From: Anastrepha obliqua | Taxonomy: Eukaryota > Arthropoda > Insecta > Diptera > Tephritidae | Direction: 5' to 3' | DNA length: 64,000 nt | NCBI RefSeq assembly: GCF_027943255.1 | Contig: NC_072895.1 | Coordinates: forward strand, 26,262,001-26,326,000 | Shown here: in pieces, positions 31,171-43,289 of the stretch | Layout: every line of letters begins with the position of its first letter | Numbering within the stretch: position 1 is the stretch's first letter | Program-made: the position numbers and the translations under genes | Notes under the pieces: generated by a model | What the model was told of the DNA's origin: nothing | Seen by the model: only the letters and a program-made list of their open reading frames with translations | Database searches by the model: none

Positions 31171-33104
31171 CGATGGAAAGCTTGATGCTAAACTTAAAGG
31201 ACCTGCCCCAACTCCTGATTCATTCTTCATTTGGCTGTGCTTCATTGTCCTTACGCAGGTATCTGAAGTCAAGAGGACGGGCGACCTCTGGGCGAAGAAT
31301 AGTGCTTGGTGAATATAGGCACAAATAAATCTCCTAATTCAATGTGTCAGAAATTAAACTAAGTTTACAACACACGAATTTTCCACGGAATAATTGTTTG
31401 CATTTCACAGTTTCGTTTGATGTTGCTGCTACCGGTAGGGAAATGTGAGCGGGAGAGTCCTTAGAACGACACGGCGCGGCAACTTCTCACTGATGGACTA
31501 TGGCCGAGAGAGAGGCAGTTTATTTATCTATAGTATGGCTGTCTTTTGTAGTACTTTCCGCTTCCTTACTAAAGTAGTACTGAATGGGCGATCTCACCCT
31601 AAATATTTTCCATACATTTTTTGCTAAAAATCTATGTCTGACCAAAATTTTTTCTGTAGTTCAATTGTAGATATGGTACATAAAACAATAAAAAAATGTT
31701 TCTAATACTATTCACACCTTGTTTACGTTTAAGTTTGTTGCCCAAATGCAAGATCACGGCGACTTATCCGCTTTATGATGATGGCGAGTATTTTTTAATC
31801 CTTTTACTTGAACGGTTTTTAGCCAAAATTTCAACTCAATTTCACTATCACTTATCCCGTTTTCATTTATTTTGCCAATGTTTTATCGGTTTTTTTCCTT
31901 AATTTTTAAAAGTATAAACCCCGCAAATGTGTAATGCACCGAAAGCAATTATTACTGCGAAAATATGAAACTTGCCCGCTTTAAAATAAAGTCAAGCTCA
32001 AGTCCATGCCATACGCGCAATCGAGTGGCAGCAGCGGCAAAAGTTTGTTTTCAAGCATGAGCTTCAAACTGAATTAGTATTCAATAATTTTCCTATAGTT
32101 AGATGCCTCAAGATAAATACATTTTACAATCATAGATTTCCACACCGATAGCAGTTAGAGACTGCACTACATTGGCTTGTGCAAAAGTATTGGACTCGTT
32201 TATTAAAGAAGGAATGCCAATGCGACAATTAAATCAAATAATTAATAAATACTTACTTTTATAATCCTACTTACGTATATATGCATGTATTAGTCTCTTA
32301 GTTGTTTAGATACATTTTATGACTTTCACTTTGTTTTAAGTTTCTTTTTTAAGGCAAACCAATCTAAGCTTGAAGCCATTTTAGTACGAATACTCGATTG
32401 GAAAATTTCATCAACTTAACAGGTTTGATAATCGGTTAAAATACTGCTTTAATTTTCTTTCAATTACAAGTCAACATAAAATTCTTTACAAAACAATTAA
32501 AATACTCGTTTATAAATAATTAATAACATAAATTACTATTTAACTGCATTTCATTGTTTACCGGTCAACTGACTTAAAAAAAAAAACAAAAAAAGCAAAC
32601 TGCAATGGGATAATAAAAATATTTACTTTGTCACAGGTAAAATAAGTGGCTGTATAAATGTACGATTTAGTTATTTCCTTTCTATTTAAGTTCATTTTTT
32701 AAATCAATGGTAGGCATTTCTAGTAACGCTTCACGTAGCGCAGTTACCGTAACTGTTAGGTTTATTTTTCGTAATTAACTTAGACGTTGGGCATATCAAA
32801 CCCTTCGTAGGATTTCTAAAGATTTGATAAAACTTTAAATATTTCGAAAATTCTGTTTACGGTTTGTAGCGTTGCTTTATATGAAATTTGTTGTATGTAT
32901 TTTTATAAAACGAAACATAATGGGGTTTTTATAATTTTGCAACGGGGTGTGTATGAGAAGAAATCGTAGAGGCACGAATTAATATATTTTTAAGGATTAA
33001 TTGACATATGAACAAACCCACGGAAATCGAAATTTTATAATGCATTATGAGTGCAATTTGCATACGAAATTTGTAGTTCGGTTAAATTTTTCCAAAACTT
33101 TTAA

Positions 33105-33858
33105 GGGGGTGGTAGGGTTTAGCGCTAAAAAAACACTTTTTTTTTTGAATTTTTTACAGAAATATGGCTTAAGATACTTTAATAAAATCAGTTGCATGTT
33201 ATTGTACATCTTTTCAATAAGTTTTTAAAAAATATTAATAATAAAATATTGACAAATAAGCCCATGACAGAGTTTTTTTGGAGATATGTTTTTCGAGAGG
33301 TGCTCTGCGGTGCCAATCGGCATTCGTCGTAGAATCATCTGAAACTAAAAAAGTCGAATTTTTCAGTTAAAGTATGACGTAATGCTCCCCCCCCCCCCCG
33401 ACATTCCCCCCCCCCCCCCCCCCACCATTAATAAATTTTTTTTTTTTCATTTTTGTAGTTTTGGTGGCAAAAAAAACGTAAAACGAGCATTTTTGGCGAA
33501 AAATTTCGCCATATTTGTAAGTGAAAAACAACCTTAAAAAAAAATAAAAAAAACAGTGGCGGGGAGATATTTTTGATTTAGAAAACGTGTGCCAAATTTG
33601 AAAAGAATCGGTTGAATAGTTTCGGAGTTGTGATTGGCACCGACTTTTAAGAAGTCGTTTCGGGAAAAACGCGTTTGAAAAAATGACTCTGAAAAATTAT
33701 CGATGCTCCGCATTCGAGGTAGAGTGCCTACAAAGGCTATAACTTTGAAAGTTCTGCTCCAATCCACTTAAAATTTTGACACAACATTCTTGAAATGATT
33801 TACTATAAGATGAGTGAAGAAAAAAAATTTCGATTTTGTGACCCTACCCCCCTTCTGC
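33105..33858 (+). mobile_element. TTAA-flanked 754-bp MITE
   Basis: TTAA at 33101-33104 and 33859-33862. Ends are GGGGGTGGTAGGGTTTAG and, from the right, GCAGAAGGGGGGTAGGGTCA. The core GGGAAAAACGCGTTTGAAAA is near 33662, and ATCGGTTGAATAGTTTCGGA near 33607 is shared with the element at 27049. It contains two poly-C tracts (33387-33399 and 33406-33423). Confidence 0.8.
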
Positions 33859-33923
33859 TTAAAGCTGATATCTTCTACTAGATTTTTGGAAATCCTTTTT
33901 TTGTTGAAATACCGTATATTTAA

Positions 33924-34518
33924 GGGGCAAAACCACTGTGTACGCGTGAAAGTTAAGTGATTAGTGATTTTCATGAATTTTTTTTTATAAGTAGGGATGA
34001 GTATTTGAGGATCTGACAAATTATAATTTATTTAACATATATTCAACTATACTGACACAAATTTTTATTAAAAAATATTAAAAATTACAATTGTTATTAA
34101 TATTAATGCAATGACGTCATAAAAAACTGATGCACCCTGGTGGCCACGATACAGCCAGGTTTGAAAAATGAGTTTGTGTTTTTACCCTTTTCTTGTTTTC
34201 GAAAGGCTTGAAAAAATATTAATTTTTGGAATTTTTAAAAACGGCTTTGTACGACTGTAGCCAATACAGGTACAAAAATTAAAAGAAAACATTGAAATCG
34301 ATTCATAAGCTTTCGAGAAATTGAGGCCACCCTGTTCAGAAAAGTCGTTGTGAGAAAAACGCTTTTAAAGTTTTCATTGGCCGTTGTAACTCACTACCTG
34401 CACTTATTGTATTGGGTATAACTTCGTCAGTTTTCAAGATTTTATATATATATTATATCTGCTTTAAGAAAATGCAAAAAAAAATGATTTTTTTGAAAAA
34501 TCACAGCGGTGCTCCCAC
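33924..34518 (+). mobile_element. TTAA-type MITE, about 595 bp, right flank decayed
   Basis: TTAA at 33920-33923; the right flank reads CTAG at 34519-34522, where block C has TTAA at the uninterrupted site. Ends are GGGGCAAAACCACTGTGTAC and GGTGGGAGCACCGCTGTGAT. Core GTGAGAAAAACGCTTTTAAA near 34350. Confidence 0.65.
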
Positions 34519-34680
34519 CTAGCATTTTTAAAAATAATCGTGAGATTGAAGCATAGCGAAGTTGCCCAATTTTTATGTATATCCCAATTTTTGGCGCAAA
34601 GATGGGCAGAATGGTTTTTATCTGGTACCAAAAAGTTACACATTCATCTTGCCTGAGCTGCAAAGTCTCACTTCATTATA

Positions 34681-35625
34681 AAGGGCTTTCCAATAAGAGG
34701 TGTTATTTTGATAAAAGATCAATGGTTTCGTTGCTTGTGTGGCACATAGCGCCGTCTAGTTGAAAATAAACGTTGTCCAGATCAATACCATCCAATTCCG
34801 GCCATAAAAAATCGTTAATCATCTCTCGATAGCGCAATTCATTCACCGTAACTGTTGCTCCAGCTTCATTTTCGAAAAAGTAAGGTCCAATGACTCCGCC
34901 GGACTATAAACCGGGCCAAATAGTCACACGTTGAGGATAGAGAGGCTTTTCAACGATAACTCTTGGATTTTCTGAGCCCCAGATCCAACAATTTTGCTTG
35001 TTGACAAAGCCACCGAGGTGGAAATGGGCCTCATCACTCAAGATGATTTTTCGATGGAATTTCGGATGATTTTCAATCATTTCAACGACCCAATCAGCAA
35101 AGATACGACATTGTTGATGATCGGCCAACCCAAGCCGGCTTATGTTAACTGGACTTCATAAGCCTTAAGACCCAAATCTTTATGCAAAATACGGTGTAAT
35201 GACGTTTGTGGAGTGCCTAATTCCAAAGAACGACGAGAAATGGACAAACCTGGGTTTTCTTCAACACTTTCGGCTACAACAGCAGTATTTCCGGCTGTTC
35301 ATGAGCGACGTGCACGGATTTTATTCTTCACATGACTAACTTGTCTCAACAGCTCGAATTTTTTTACCAATTTCTGTATTGCGGTCCGACAAGGTGCTTC
35401 ACGATGACCCAAAAATGTTCGATACGGTTCGTTCTCTGCCAAATGTTCACCATTGTTATAGTAAATTTTAGTAATTTCCATGCGTTGTTTAAGCGTCTAT
35501 CCTTCCATTTTTATTAATGGCGTAGTTTCTACTTGTCAAATATCAAAAACTGGCAGCTTCTAAAGTGACATCTACCGCCCGCTATTTCGGCTATTCAAAA
35601 TAACACCTGTTATTGGAAAACCCTT
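34681..35625 (-). mobile_element. Mariner-type element, 945 bp, with terminal repeats
   Basis: Flanked by TA (34679-34680 and 35626-35627). Inverted ends are about 31 bp, AAGGGCTTTCCAATAAGAGG and AAGGGTTTTCCAATAACAGG. The minus strand holds a broken transposase: N-terminal MEITKIYYNNGEHLAENEPY with VKKFE (35481-35299), then WVVEMIENHPKFHRKIILSD, EAHFHLGGFVNKQNCWIWGS, EKPLYPQRVTIW (35128-34904) and, past a stop, a segment that includes LRYREMINDFLWPEL. The catalytic SDEAHFHL is kept, but the C-terminal catalytic domain is deleted. Confidence 0.85.
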
Positions 35626-35679
35626 TATGTGTTACATTAGGATGGTTTATCCGGTGCATAAAGTAACCTTTTTATTCTT

Positions 35680-36110
35680 ATGAAAAAAAAAAAACTTTTT
35701 AATTTTTGTTTAAAAAAAAACTTTTTTACTTTTTATTTAAAAAAAAACTTAAAAAAAAACTTAAAATTTTTTTTTTAAACTTTTTTAATTTTTTTTACAC
35801 AAAAAAAATATATATTTAAAACAAAAAGAAATTTTTAATTTCACTTTTTTACTTTTTATTTAAAAAAAAAACTTAAAACAAAACTTTAAATTTTTTTTTA
35901 AACTTTTTTAATTTTTTTTACACAAAAAAAGTATATATTTAAAACAAAAAGAAATTTTTAATTTCACTTTTTTACTTGTTATTGAAAAAAAAACTTAAAA
36001 AAAAAAAACTTAAAATTTTTTTTTAAACTTTTTTAATTTTTTTTACACAAAAAAAATATATATTTAAAACAAAAAAAAAATTTAAATTTCATTAAAAAAA
36101 AACTTAATAA
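35680..36110 (+). repeat. AT-rich tandem repeat, about 124-bp unit, three copies
   Basis: Landmark ACACAAAAAAAATATATATT recurs at 35797, 35920 and 36045, giving a 123-125-bp period. Units are almost only A and T with alternating A and T runs. Confidence 0.8.
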
Positions 36111-36557
36111 TTCTTACATATTTGTAATTAAAATCTGACAAAGAATCACGAAATGGGCAGATTTGGGCATCCACGGGCGACCACGGTCAATGGAAGATAC
36201 ATATATTCGGAATATGTGAAGGGAGCGAAGGATTGGCGAAACGTGTAAACACTACATAAAAACAAATAGGTGTCTATTTTTTGGCTATAGAATAAATTTG
36301 GAAAAAAGAAAATGTTTTTTTGACCATCCTAATGTACAAACTGGCACTGATATCAATATTTTCTGATGTTTTCAAATATTCCTTATGAATATAATAAACA
36401 GTATTAGAAAATGTACAACACTAAACAATTTTTTAATTCATTCGTCTCGTAAATGGGTTCTTTTGAAATTTCTGATGTTCTAGCATTTATTTATTCGTTA
36501 GTAGTTAAACTGCCACTATTCAGGATTTGCTGTTAATGTGTCCACCCTAATACTGAC

Positions 36558-36784
36558 CATTTTGCCCATAACACTCCTCCATAATTGCTCTCTGCTCCGG
36601 ACTAGCTCGCTGCATGCACGTCACCGCCAACCAGGAGCACTTATTATCCTTTATATCTGTGCCTATTTTGCCACTAATCTCGGGATTGCTAATACAATCA
36701 AGGAAGTCATCTTGCACTTGGAATAAATGACCCATCTCCAATAGAATGGTTTTGGATTGAAGGAAAATTTCCGGATCTTTAACG
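36558..36784 (-). pseudogene. Isolated FPPS exon 6 (relic copy D)
   Basis: A 227-bp exon identical in size and borders to exon 6 of the other copies: acceptor TAG before 36784, donor GTCAGT after 36558. It encodes VKDPEIF, FQVQDDFLDC, GKIGTD and DNKCSW, so it is of the canonical type. Upstream (to about 36850) only the intron and the last bases of exon 5 with its donor remain; there the homology stops at a Tc1-like fragment. Downstream, exon 7 is missing: sequence matching about 13110 of block A is joined directly to sequence matching about 13565, a deletion of some 450 bp. It therefore cannot be part of a complete gene here. Confidence 0.85.
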
Positions 36785-36850
36785 CTAAAAAGAAACATTT
36801 TCTTTTTGATTTTGGAGTTTAAATGTCAAATGAGGTTGTCTACTAACCCC

Positions 36851-37078
36851 AAACAATTCGAATTCACTCATTGACCGGGACATCTGCTCTTCTGCAAACT
36901 CTACATGGGCTTTCACATGATTCTTTGTCAGTCGCGGTACTTTTCGAGGACTTCTTCGGAATAATTTGTGTTGCACCAAACGTTTACGCACAGTTGCGAC
37001 ACTAACTGCCAAACTAAACTTAATAAACTTAGCACTTAACAAAATACGGCGGTTATGATTACCATGCCACATCAAGCG
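36851..37078 (-). pseudogene. Tc1-type transposase fragment
   Basis: The minus strand reads MMWHGNHNRRILLSAKFIKF, then SLAVSVATVRKRLVQHKLFR and SPRKVPRLTKNHVKAHVEFA. This is the second helix-turn-helix and linker of a Tc1 transposase (the RRP.KVP.LTK.H...R..FA pattern). It directly abuts the truncated FPPS relic. Confidence 0.75.
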
Positions 37079-37096
37079 TTACTAGAAATGCCTACC

Positions 37097-37345
37097 ACAG
37101 ATCTTAAAAATGAACTTCAATAGACAGGAAATAACTAAATCGTACATTTATACAGCCACTTATTTCACCTATGACAAAGACAGATATTTTTATTATCCCA
37201 TTGCAGTTTGCTTATTTTATATTTTACGTCAGTTCACCGGTAAACAATGAAATGCAGTTAAATAGTAATTTATGTTGGCTCCGATTAAGTAGTAAAATTA
37301 ATTATATATAAACGCGAATTTTAACAGTAGTAGTAATTAATCGCT
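37097..37345 (-). repeat. Inverted copy of the dispersed repeat at 32450-32710
   Basis: Reverse complement of 32450-32710, including GGTAGGCATTTCTAGTAACG at its inner edge (32721 on the plus strand, 37097-37078 on the minus strand). The two copies form inverted arms around the 32.7-37.1 kb segment. Confidence 0.8.
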
Positions 37346-37371
37346 TAAAAAATGTTTTTTCGAACGCTAGT

Positions 37372-38945
37372 TAGGTTGTTGTTGTTGTGGAAGTGGTTGA
37401 GTGTTTCTACTGAAATAATTCCCATTAGCGACTAGCGCCGTGTTACTACCACTGATCTCGTGTAATGTCGTTTTGTTTTTGTTTTTGTTTCAGATTCATT
37501 TCGTGAGATCCAAGTACATCAGTAAATTTTTTATCTTTATGTCTGAGATTTCATTATTTGGCTGTAAGAAAGACGTACCGAAAGAACGAAGTCTTGTTAC
37601 TTGGACATTCGCATAAATAGTGAAAAGGAATTTCTTTCACCACCTCCGCCTGACAACTTCTGCTGATGGGATTGAAAGGATGGCCGAGTCTAGCTGCATG
37701 ATCCCCTACCTTCCAGTGATCTGTAAGTGCTACAGTGATACTTGAGATATTTGGGCGAGAGCATCCTAATAGGTAGTTCGTCCTCTGGATGTTGTACAAC
37801 GGCCACGTTTGTTCTTGTTGTAGTGCCTGTAGCTAAAAACTTCCAACCTCTTTCGACTAAAGCTTAGTAGTGTGAAACATTCATAGGGGATGTTTTATTG
37901 TGTTAAATGTATTGGCAGCTGCCACCGCCTCTGCTATGTGTAGTGCCGAACCTTCACCTGCACCTCATTAGCCTCTATATTCCTTATATTTCTATGGCCG
38001 GGAACCCATACCAGAATAATTTGAGGCCAATGACCAAGCAATTCTAGTTCCTCTCTACACTGTAAAATTAGTTTGGATTAAATTAAATTTGGATTTAAGG
38101 CCCTCATAGCTGCTTGACTGTCTGAAAATATAGCTACTCTTGCACCAATTCCTTTGTAGTGTTTCAGTGATTTGCCTGCTTCCTTGATTGCTAGTAGTTC
38201 TGCCTGGAACACGTTGGCATAGTCAGGGAGTCAAATTGATTTGGAAAAGTTGAGCGGGTTTGAATAGAGACCAGCTCCCACACCACAGTTTATTTTAGAA
38301 CCGTCAGTGTAGATTTCGACATCGAATTTACCAATCACTTTCCTTTTCCTCCATTGGGCTCTCGGTAGAAAACGTACCATAAAGTCTTTCTTGAAGTTGA
38401 GATCGGGGATTGTGAAGTCTGATTTGTGTTTGAGCAGTGAGGGTCCCTGTAGGAGCATCTTGCTGTGACCGTACGGTACGATTTTGTTGTCCAGCTTCCT
38501 ACATCTCTGACTCTTTCCGCGCTGCATGTGGCGATTGTTTTTATGTGTAAGTCTAGTAGAAATAGATGTGTTGCCACGTTAAGCGCTTCAGTAGGACTGG
38601 TGATAGGCGCTCTTGTGGTTAAGATACATGCTGATCTTTGTATCTTGATTGGCTTGGTTTGGTTGTATTTCTTTTCCATAGCGGGCCCCCAGACTAGTGC
38701 CGCATATTTTAGTAAGGTCTTACAATGGCTGTGTAGGACCAATTGGTTAACTTTGGTTGAAGACTCCAGTTTTTACCCAACATTTTATTTCATGTGTAAA
38801 GTAGGTACTATAAAAGCTTTCTTCACATGTATTCTACATGAGGCCTCCAGCTGAGCTTGGGATTAAGGATAGCACCTAAGTATTTTGCTTGTCGGACTAA
38901 CGCTAGATTAACTCCGTTTAATTTTGGGAGATACAAGTTTTGTTT
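37372..38945 (-). pseudogene. Decayed non-LTR retrotransposon: RT end, RNase H, C-terminal domain
   Basis: On the minus strand: RT palm/thumb text near 38940-38850, then HCKTLLKYAALVWGPAMEKK, TRAPITSPTEALNVATHLFL, RNase H start FDVEIYTDGSKINCGVGAGL, ARVAIFSDSQAAMRAL near 38110, then GDHAARLGHPFNPISRSC and YLCECPS (37799-37554). Multiple shifts. The 3' end carries a GTT microsatellite on the plus strand (37377-37391). It is a different family from the ORF at 18183. A mariner at 38952 interrupts or bounds its 5' side. Confidence 0.8.
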
Positions 38946-38951
38946 GGTATA

Positions 38952-40007
38952 CAGGGTGCGCCATCCTTTATGCCGGTATGTAAACGCTTAATAACTTTGA
39001 CATTTAGCAACCGATCGACTTCAACATACATGTTTTCGATACGTCAATTCAGTACAATTTCAACCATGGATCGCTTTACACCGAAACTACGCTCTAAAAT
39101 AGTGACGCTATACATCGAAAATAGTCGTTCTATTGTTCTAACTCAACGCGCATATCGCAAAAAGTATCGCGGCAAACAGACACCGTCTGACAATACTATT
39201 CGTCGTTTGGTGTCGAATTTTTTTGAGCACGGCACAGTAGAAGATCGTCAACATGCCGTTCATCAACACCCAAGACGTTCCAATGAGCTTGTTGAAGCAG
39301 TGAGGGAGAGCGTTGCCCAGGAGCCAACAGTGTCGTATTGTCATCGCGCTCATCATTTTGGCGTCAGTGAAACCAGAATGCGGCGCATTTTAGAGGATGA
39401 TTTAAATTTGTTTCCGTATTAAGTGCAATTGACACAGAGAATATTGCCGACAGACCATTCACGTCACTTGGAATATGGCTAAACAGTCGCTCGAATATTT
39501 GACACTGAACCCAATTTCTGGAAGCAAATTTTAATGACTGCCGAGACACATTTTAACTTCTCTGGCAGCGTGAATAAACAAAATTAGCGCATTTGGGGAA
39601 CTGAGAATCCACACGAGATCGATGAAACGCCAACCGGAAAGTAACTGTTTGGGCCGGCATTTGCGCCACAACCATCATTGGGCCATATTTTTTACCGAGA
39701 AAACGAAACAGTCGATGGAAACCGATATCGATGGATGTTGGCTCATTATGACTGCCCGCAAATGCGTGAGAAAGGTTTCAACAAGTCTGTGCGCCATGCC
39801 ACACTGCGAATGCAACAATTGAATTTCTGCAACGAAAATTTCCGGGACGTCTAGTGTCAAAAAGAGAAAAAGAGACGACATCGACTGGCCCCACAGATCA
39901 CCTGACTTAATAAATAAAATAAAAATACCTCACTTTTACAAATCACTTGTTTTTTTTTTCAAAGTCATTCAATGTTTTCATACCGACATAAAAGATGGCG
40001 CACCCTG
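38952..40007 (+). mobile_element. Mariner-type element, 1056 bp, decayed
   Basis: TA flanks (38950-38951 and 40008-40009). Inverted ends are CAGGGTGCGCCATCCTTTAT and CAGGGTGCGCCATCTTTTAT. The plus strand opens with an intact N-terminal frame (39066-39422): MDRFTPKLRSKIVTLYIENS, TPSDNTIRRLVSNFFEHGTV, HFGVSETRMRRILEDDLNLF, a helix-turn-helix region. After the stop, degraded catalytic text follows: MTAETHFNFSGSVNKQN, RIWGTENPHEIDE, YRWMLAHYDCPQMREK. The C-terminal catalytic Asp region is unreadable. Confidence 0.85.
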
Positions 40008-40009
40008 TA

Positions 40010-40750
40010 TACATTTATTTTTTTAGAATATTGTGGCAACTGCAGCTTATTCATGTTAAGTAGACAGGTATATATTTCTATTTTGCTTTAAGAAAAAATG
40101 CAAAGGTAAATAATTTTCTGAAGAAAAATTATCTGTAAGTTTTGATTTTGAAAGATTGTTTTTTTTTTTCGTTTTATATAGTCATATATGACAAAGCCGG
40201 CAAGCACAAGAGACATGAATAATTAGATTTTTCAAATTGCTCTCTAATCGTTTAAAAAAAAGCAACAAAATTAATTTCCATACATTTTTTTTGTTTTCTA
40301 CTTACGTTTAAGACCTCGGAGAGTTACTCCGTTGGGCACGCAGGTCACTCCTTTTTCGACTTTGGACGTGATTTTATGAATATAACGAAAAAAATAGGAT
40401 TAAAAAAGTTACACCTTCGTTTGGGCACCTCCGGCAAATGCTACACATATATAATTCATTTTTAAGTATCGCAGGTATGCATAAACTTGCATATTTTACA
40501 TTTTTTACCTTTTTCATTGGTTTTGGCATTTTGGCTTGTGAAAAAGGGAATTTTGAAGTGAAATTTCTTTACGCGCGTCAGAGTATAATTTCAAGGCCGC
40601 GACACACGAGATAGCGTTATGAAAAACCGTCACGAAATGCATAAGCCTACGGCGTACAAGCTATTCTCTTTCTCCGCTTTGTGCAGGCTTCATAGGCTCC
40701 CCACTCTGTAGATACGTATTACAGAGTATACACAGATAATATACACTACT
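40010..40750. other. No gene recognised
   Basis: AT-rich; nothing coding or element-like stood out. Confidence 0.4.
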
Positions 40751-40753
40751 ACT

Positions 40754-41430
40754 ATGTATGTCATATACTGCGTGTATATATACAGTGTGGTATCGTCTAT
40801 CTTGCTATATGCGGTACCAGCCTGGGTCGAAGCAACAAGCCGCAGCACATACATGAAAGGCATTAAATCGGTATACCGATGTGCCCTCAGGGTGTACTGT
40901 GCATTCCGCACAGTATCGGAGGATGCTGTATTAGTCCTCGCGGGTATGCTACCACTTAAGCTGACTGCACTCGAATTCGCCGGATCCAGCACAGCTGACT
41001 AACCGATGGACTGAACGGGAGCGAAGCATCCGTACTTGGCGGGAGGAATGGAGGATCTCCATGAACGGACGATGGACATATCGATTGATCCCGAATATCA
41101 CAAGATGGATAAATCGAAAGCATGGTCAGATAGATTTCTACCTGACCCAAGTACTTAGTGGGCATGGATGCTTTAAGGTTTATCTGCATAGATTTAAGCA
41201 CGAAGATGACCCGTACTGCACCTTTTGCGACAGTCTAGTTGAAGATGCAGAAAGTTTTGAGCTGGAAAGAGTAGATTTGAGTGATAAGGTGGGAGAGCCA
41301 ATAATGGTTAGCAACCTAGTAGATATAATGCTTGACTCAGAAGAACATTGGTCCGCTTTCAGTAACATGGCAAGAATAGTAATTACCAAGCTGCGACGTG
41401 CTGAACATCAGCGCAGATTTTCATGAAGAG
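40754..41430 (+). pseudogene. R1-like non-LTR retrotransposon, 3' end of ORF2
   Basis: Plus strand: SSILLYAVPAWVEATSRSTY, YRCALRVYCAFRTVSEDAVL, LAGMLPLKLTALE (end of RT), a frame change near 41000, then WTYRLIPNITRWINRKHGQI, FYLTQVLSGHGCFKVYLHRF and DDPYCTFCDSLVEDAES (Cys/His motif, damaged after the second Cys pair). The AYAVPAW.EA and YLTQ.LSGHGCF patterns are those of the R1-type group. The rest of the element upstream is gone. Confidence 0.8.
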
Positions 41431-41840
41431 GCAATAGGCCGCTCCCCCTCTCGTGAAGTATTACCTAATGGTCGTCCCGCGGGAGAGAAACGGAGCTGGG
41501 GTGGGTTTTTAGTGGGTGAGTCGAAAGACAAGTATCACACTTTTCGGCTTTCAATGCTTTTTGACACCTCCATAAAAAAAAAAATAATATACTGCAGCCT
41601 ACGGCCTATGTCATATGGTGACGCGCATGCGCGTGATATTACTGGGGCGAGGAGACGCAGACGCCTAGACATGTAGAAAACGACGCGGATTTGTGTGGTT
41701 CACGTGTTCATCAAAATTATTATTATTACTAAATAATTTAAATATATATTCAGTGAAAGTGAAGTTCAAATTTGCAAATTAATTTCCAGCTAGAACAGGC
41801 CAAAAACGCCTGCTGAACGTGCACGAGAGTACAGAGCTCG
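41431..41840. other. 3' UTR-like stretch and spacer
   Basis: Follows the R1-like ORF; an A-run at 41574-41583 may be its tail. Nothing else recognised. Confidence 0.35.
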
Positions 41841-42051
41841 GAAAAAATTGTCGAAACAAGAAAAACCGCCAGTGCAAACAGCAGCACAACGCAATCGAAA
41901 ATGTAGGGCTCGACAGAAGGCTTTGAGAAATGCAGTCGCCACTATTGGAGATGAATCATCATCGACGAATTTCTTTGGGCTAAGTGAATTACCCATAGTC
42001 AATCCACAATCCAGTCCCAGTAGAGACGATGGTAACATATTGCATCAATAA
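41808..42051 (+). other. Remnant frame with two basic YRARKK / CRARQKA motifs
   Basis: Plus strand reads PAERAREYRARKKLSKQEKP, then AAQRNRKCRARQKALRNAV and stops at 42051. Repeated basic segments of this type occur near the N-terminus of some Helitron-associated or other mobile-element proteins in insects, as I recall, but nothing downstream (to 43290) confirms that. Treated as an unidentified fragment. Confidence 0.35.
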
Positions 42052-42054
42052 TTA

Positions 42055-43285
42055 TCACAAACGAGTGGCCAAGCTGAGCAGGATCAAGTTTCTGTTGAGA
42101 ATACTGAGGGAAGAATAATTGTCGTTTAAACCGACGTGCATCAGGCCAATTCATCGCAAAGTCCAATGAAACCGCCTCAACTATAACCACAAAGACGAGG
42201 AAATCAGTCGCTAAGCGGTGTCGTGAATGTAGACAGTGAAAACAGATGCTGGAAGATGCCAATACTAGTGTCGTCCAAAGACGAGTTGTTTCTTCAGTTA
42301 TTGTGAATGTCTCTTCGAATGTGAGTGAGATTTCCAAGTAAATTTTGCATCGGACACTTCCATGAAATTAATAGAATTTTTAGAGCATCAACTGAATTTA
42401 CAATTGAATTTACAAATGAGTAGTGACCGTTATATTTCAACAACCAAATCAGAAACAACGTATTTTCTCGCTATATCGACACAATCGAGTCAAGAACATA
42501 TGTATGTCTATATCCTATTTCAGTTCCCACAAACCAATTGTATCCACTGCTACTATTGCACCATCAATACAAAATGGCAATACAGGCTATTGAAGCACCG
42601 ACTAATGAACAAATTTTAGAAATCAATGAATAATAATATTATCCACTATTATTGTATGTAATTTTATAAAAAATCATTTCAATCCTCATTAAAATATTTA
42701 AAGTTAATCCAGAATTTAAGAAGTTTCACTACAAATATGCGAACATAGTGCGGCTGGCCTTTTTTATTTTGTTCTTTGTTTTGACTCATTTCGAAAAAGG
42801 ATGAGGAAAAGGAGTTGATTAGAATGAAATTAACGGTAAAATATGAAATTATATGTTGTTTTCTTATCTTACGTAATTATTATATTTTTAACATAGTACA
42901 AATTAGTTAAGTTTCCTGGTCCCATTTTTTATGTAAGACCTTCAAGCTAACTGCCTTTTATTTTTACATCAGCGAGCCGAAGGTCCTGGCAGCCAGTGCT
43001 CGTTTTAAGAATAATTTTATTATTATTTAACGTTTGTAAATAAATAAATAAATAGATTTACCTTCAATCAAAGCAACTCACAGTAACAAACCGTCGAAGT
43101 AATGCAATTTATGTGAATACCCCTATCATGTTTAGGTTTAACAAAAAACCTATAAACTGATTGAAAGTCGTAAAAGATTTCATCTTAATAACCAAGTTAG
43201 AGACTAGAGTTATAAAAATTGTTATTTATTAGTAATTTGATTTAATAATCACATTGGCTCCTGGAAAGATGGGTATCGCGCAAAC
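42055..43285. other. No gene recognised
   Basis: Short Gln/Ser-rich open frame 42362-42619 has no family. The remainder is AT-rich. Confidence 0.4.
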
Positions 43286-43289
43286 TCAG

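Larger units (their letters stand above)
31180..36850 (+). repeat. Third, diverged and rearranged partial copy of the duplicated unit
   Basis: Stretches here match block A in order but at lower identity and with gaps: 31460-32360 to 3300-4170; 32450-32710 to 8567-8860; 33010-33090 to 10680-10750; 33855-33920 and 34520-34680 to 10800-11010; 35630-35670 to 11010-11050; 36120-36310 to 12850-13010; 36480-36850 to 13590-13975. Between the matches lie insertions absent from A (TTAA elements at 33105 and 33924, a mariner at 34681), while A has insertions absent here (mariner at 11183, TTAA element at 12079). It is an older duplicate of the same locus. Confidence 0.75.

Noticed and set aside
35332..35517. 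A plus-strand 61-codon frame
   Set aside because: Antisense to the mariner transposase N-terminus at 35481-35299.
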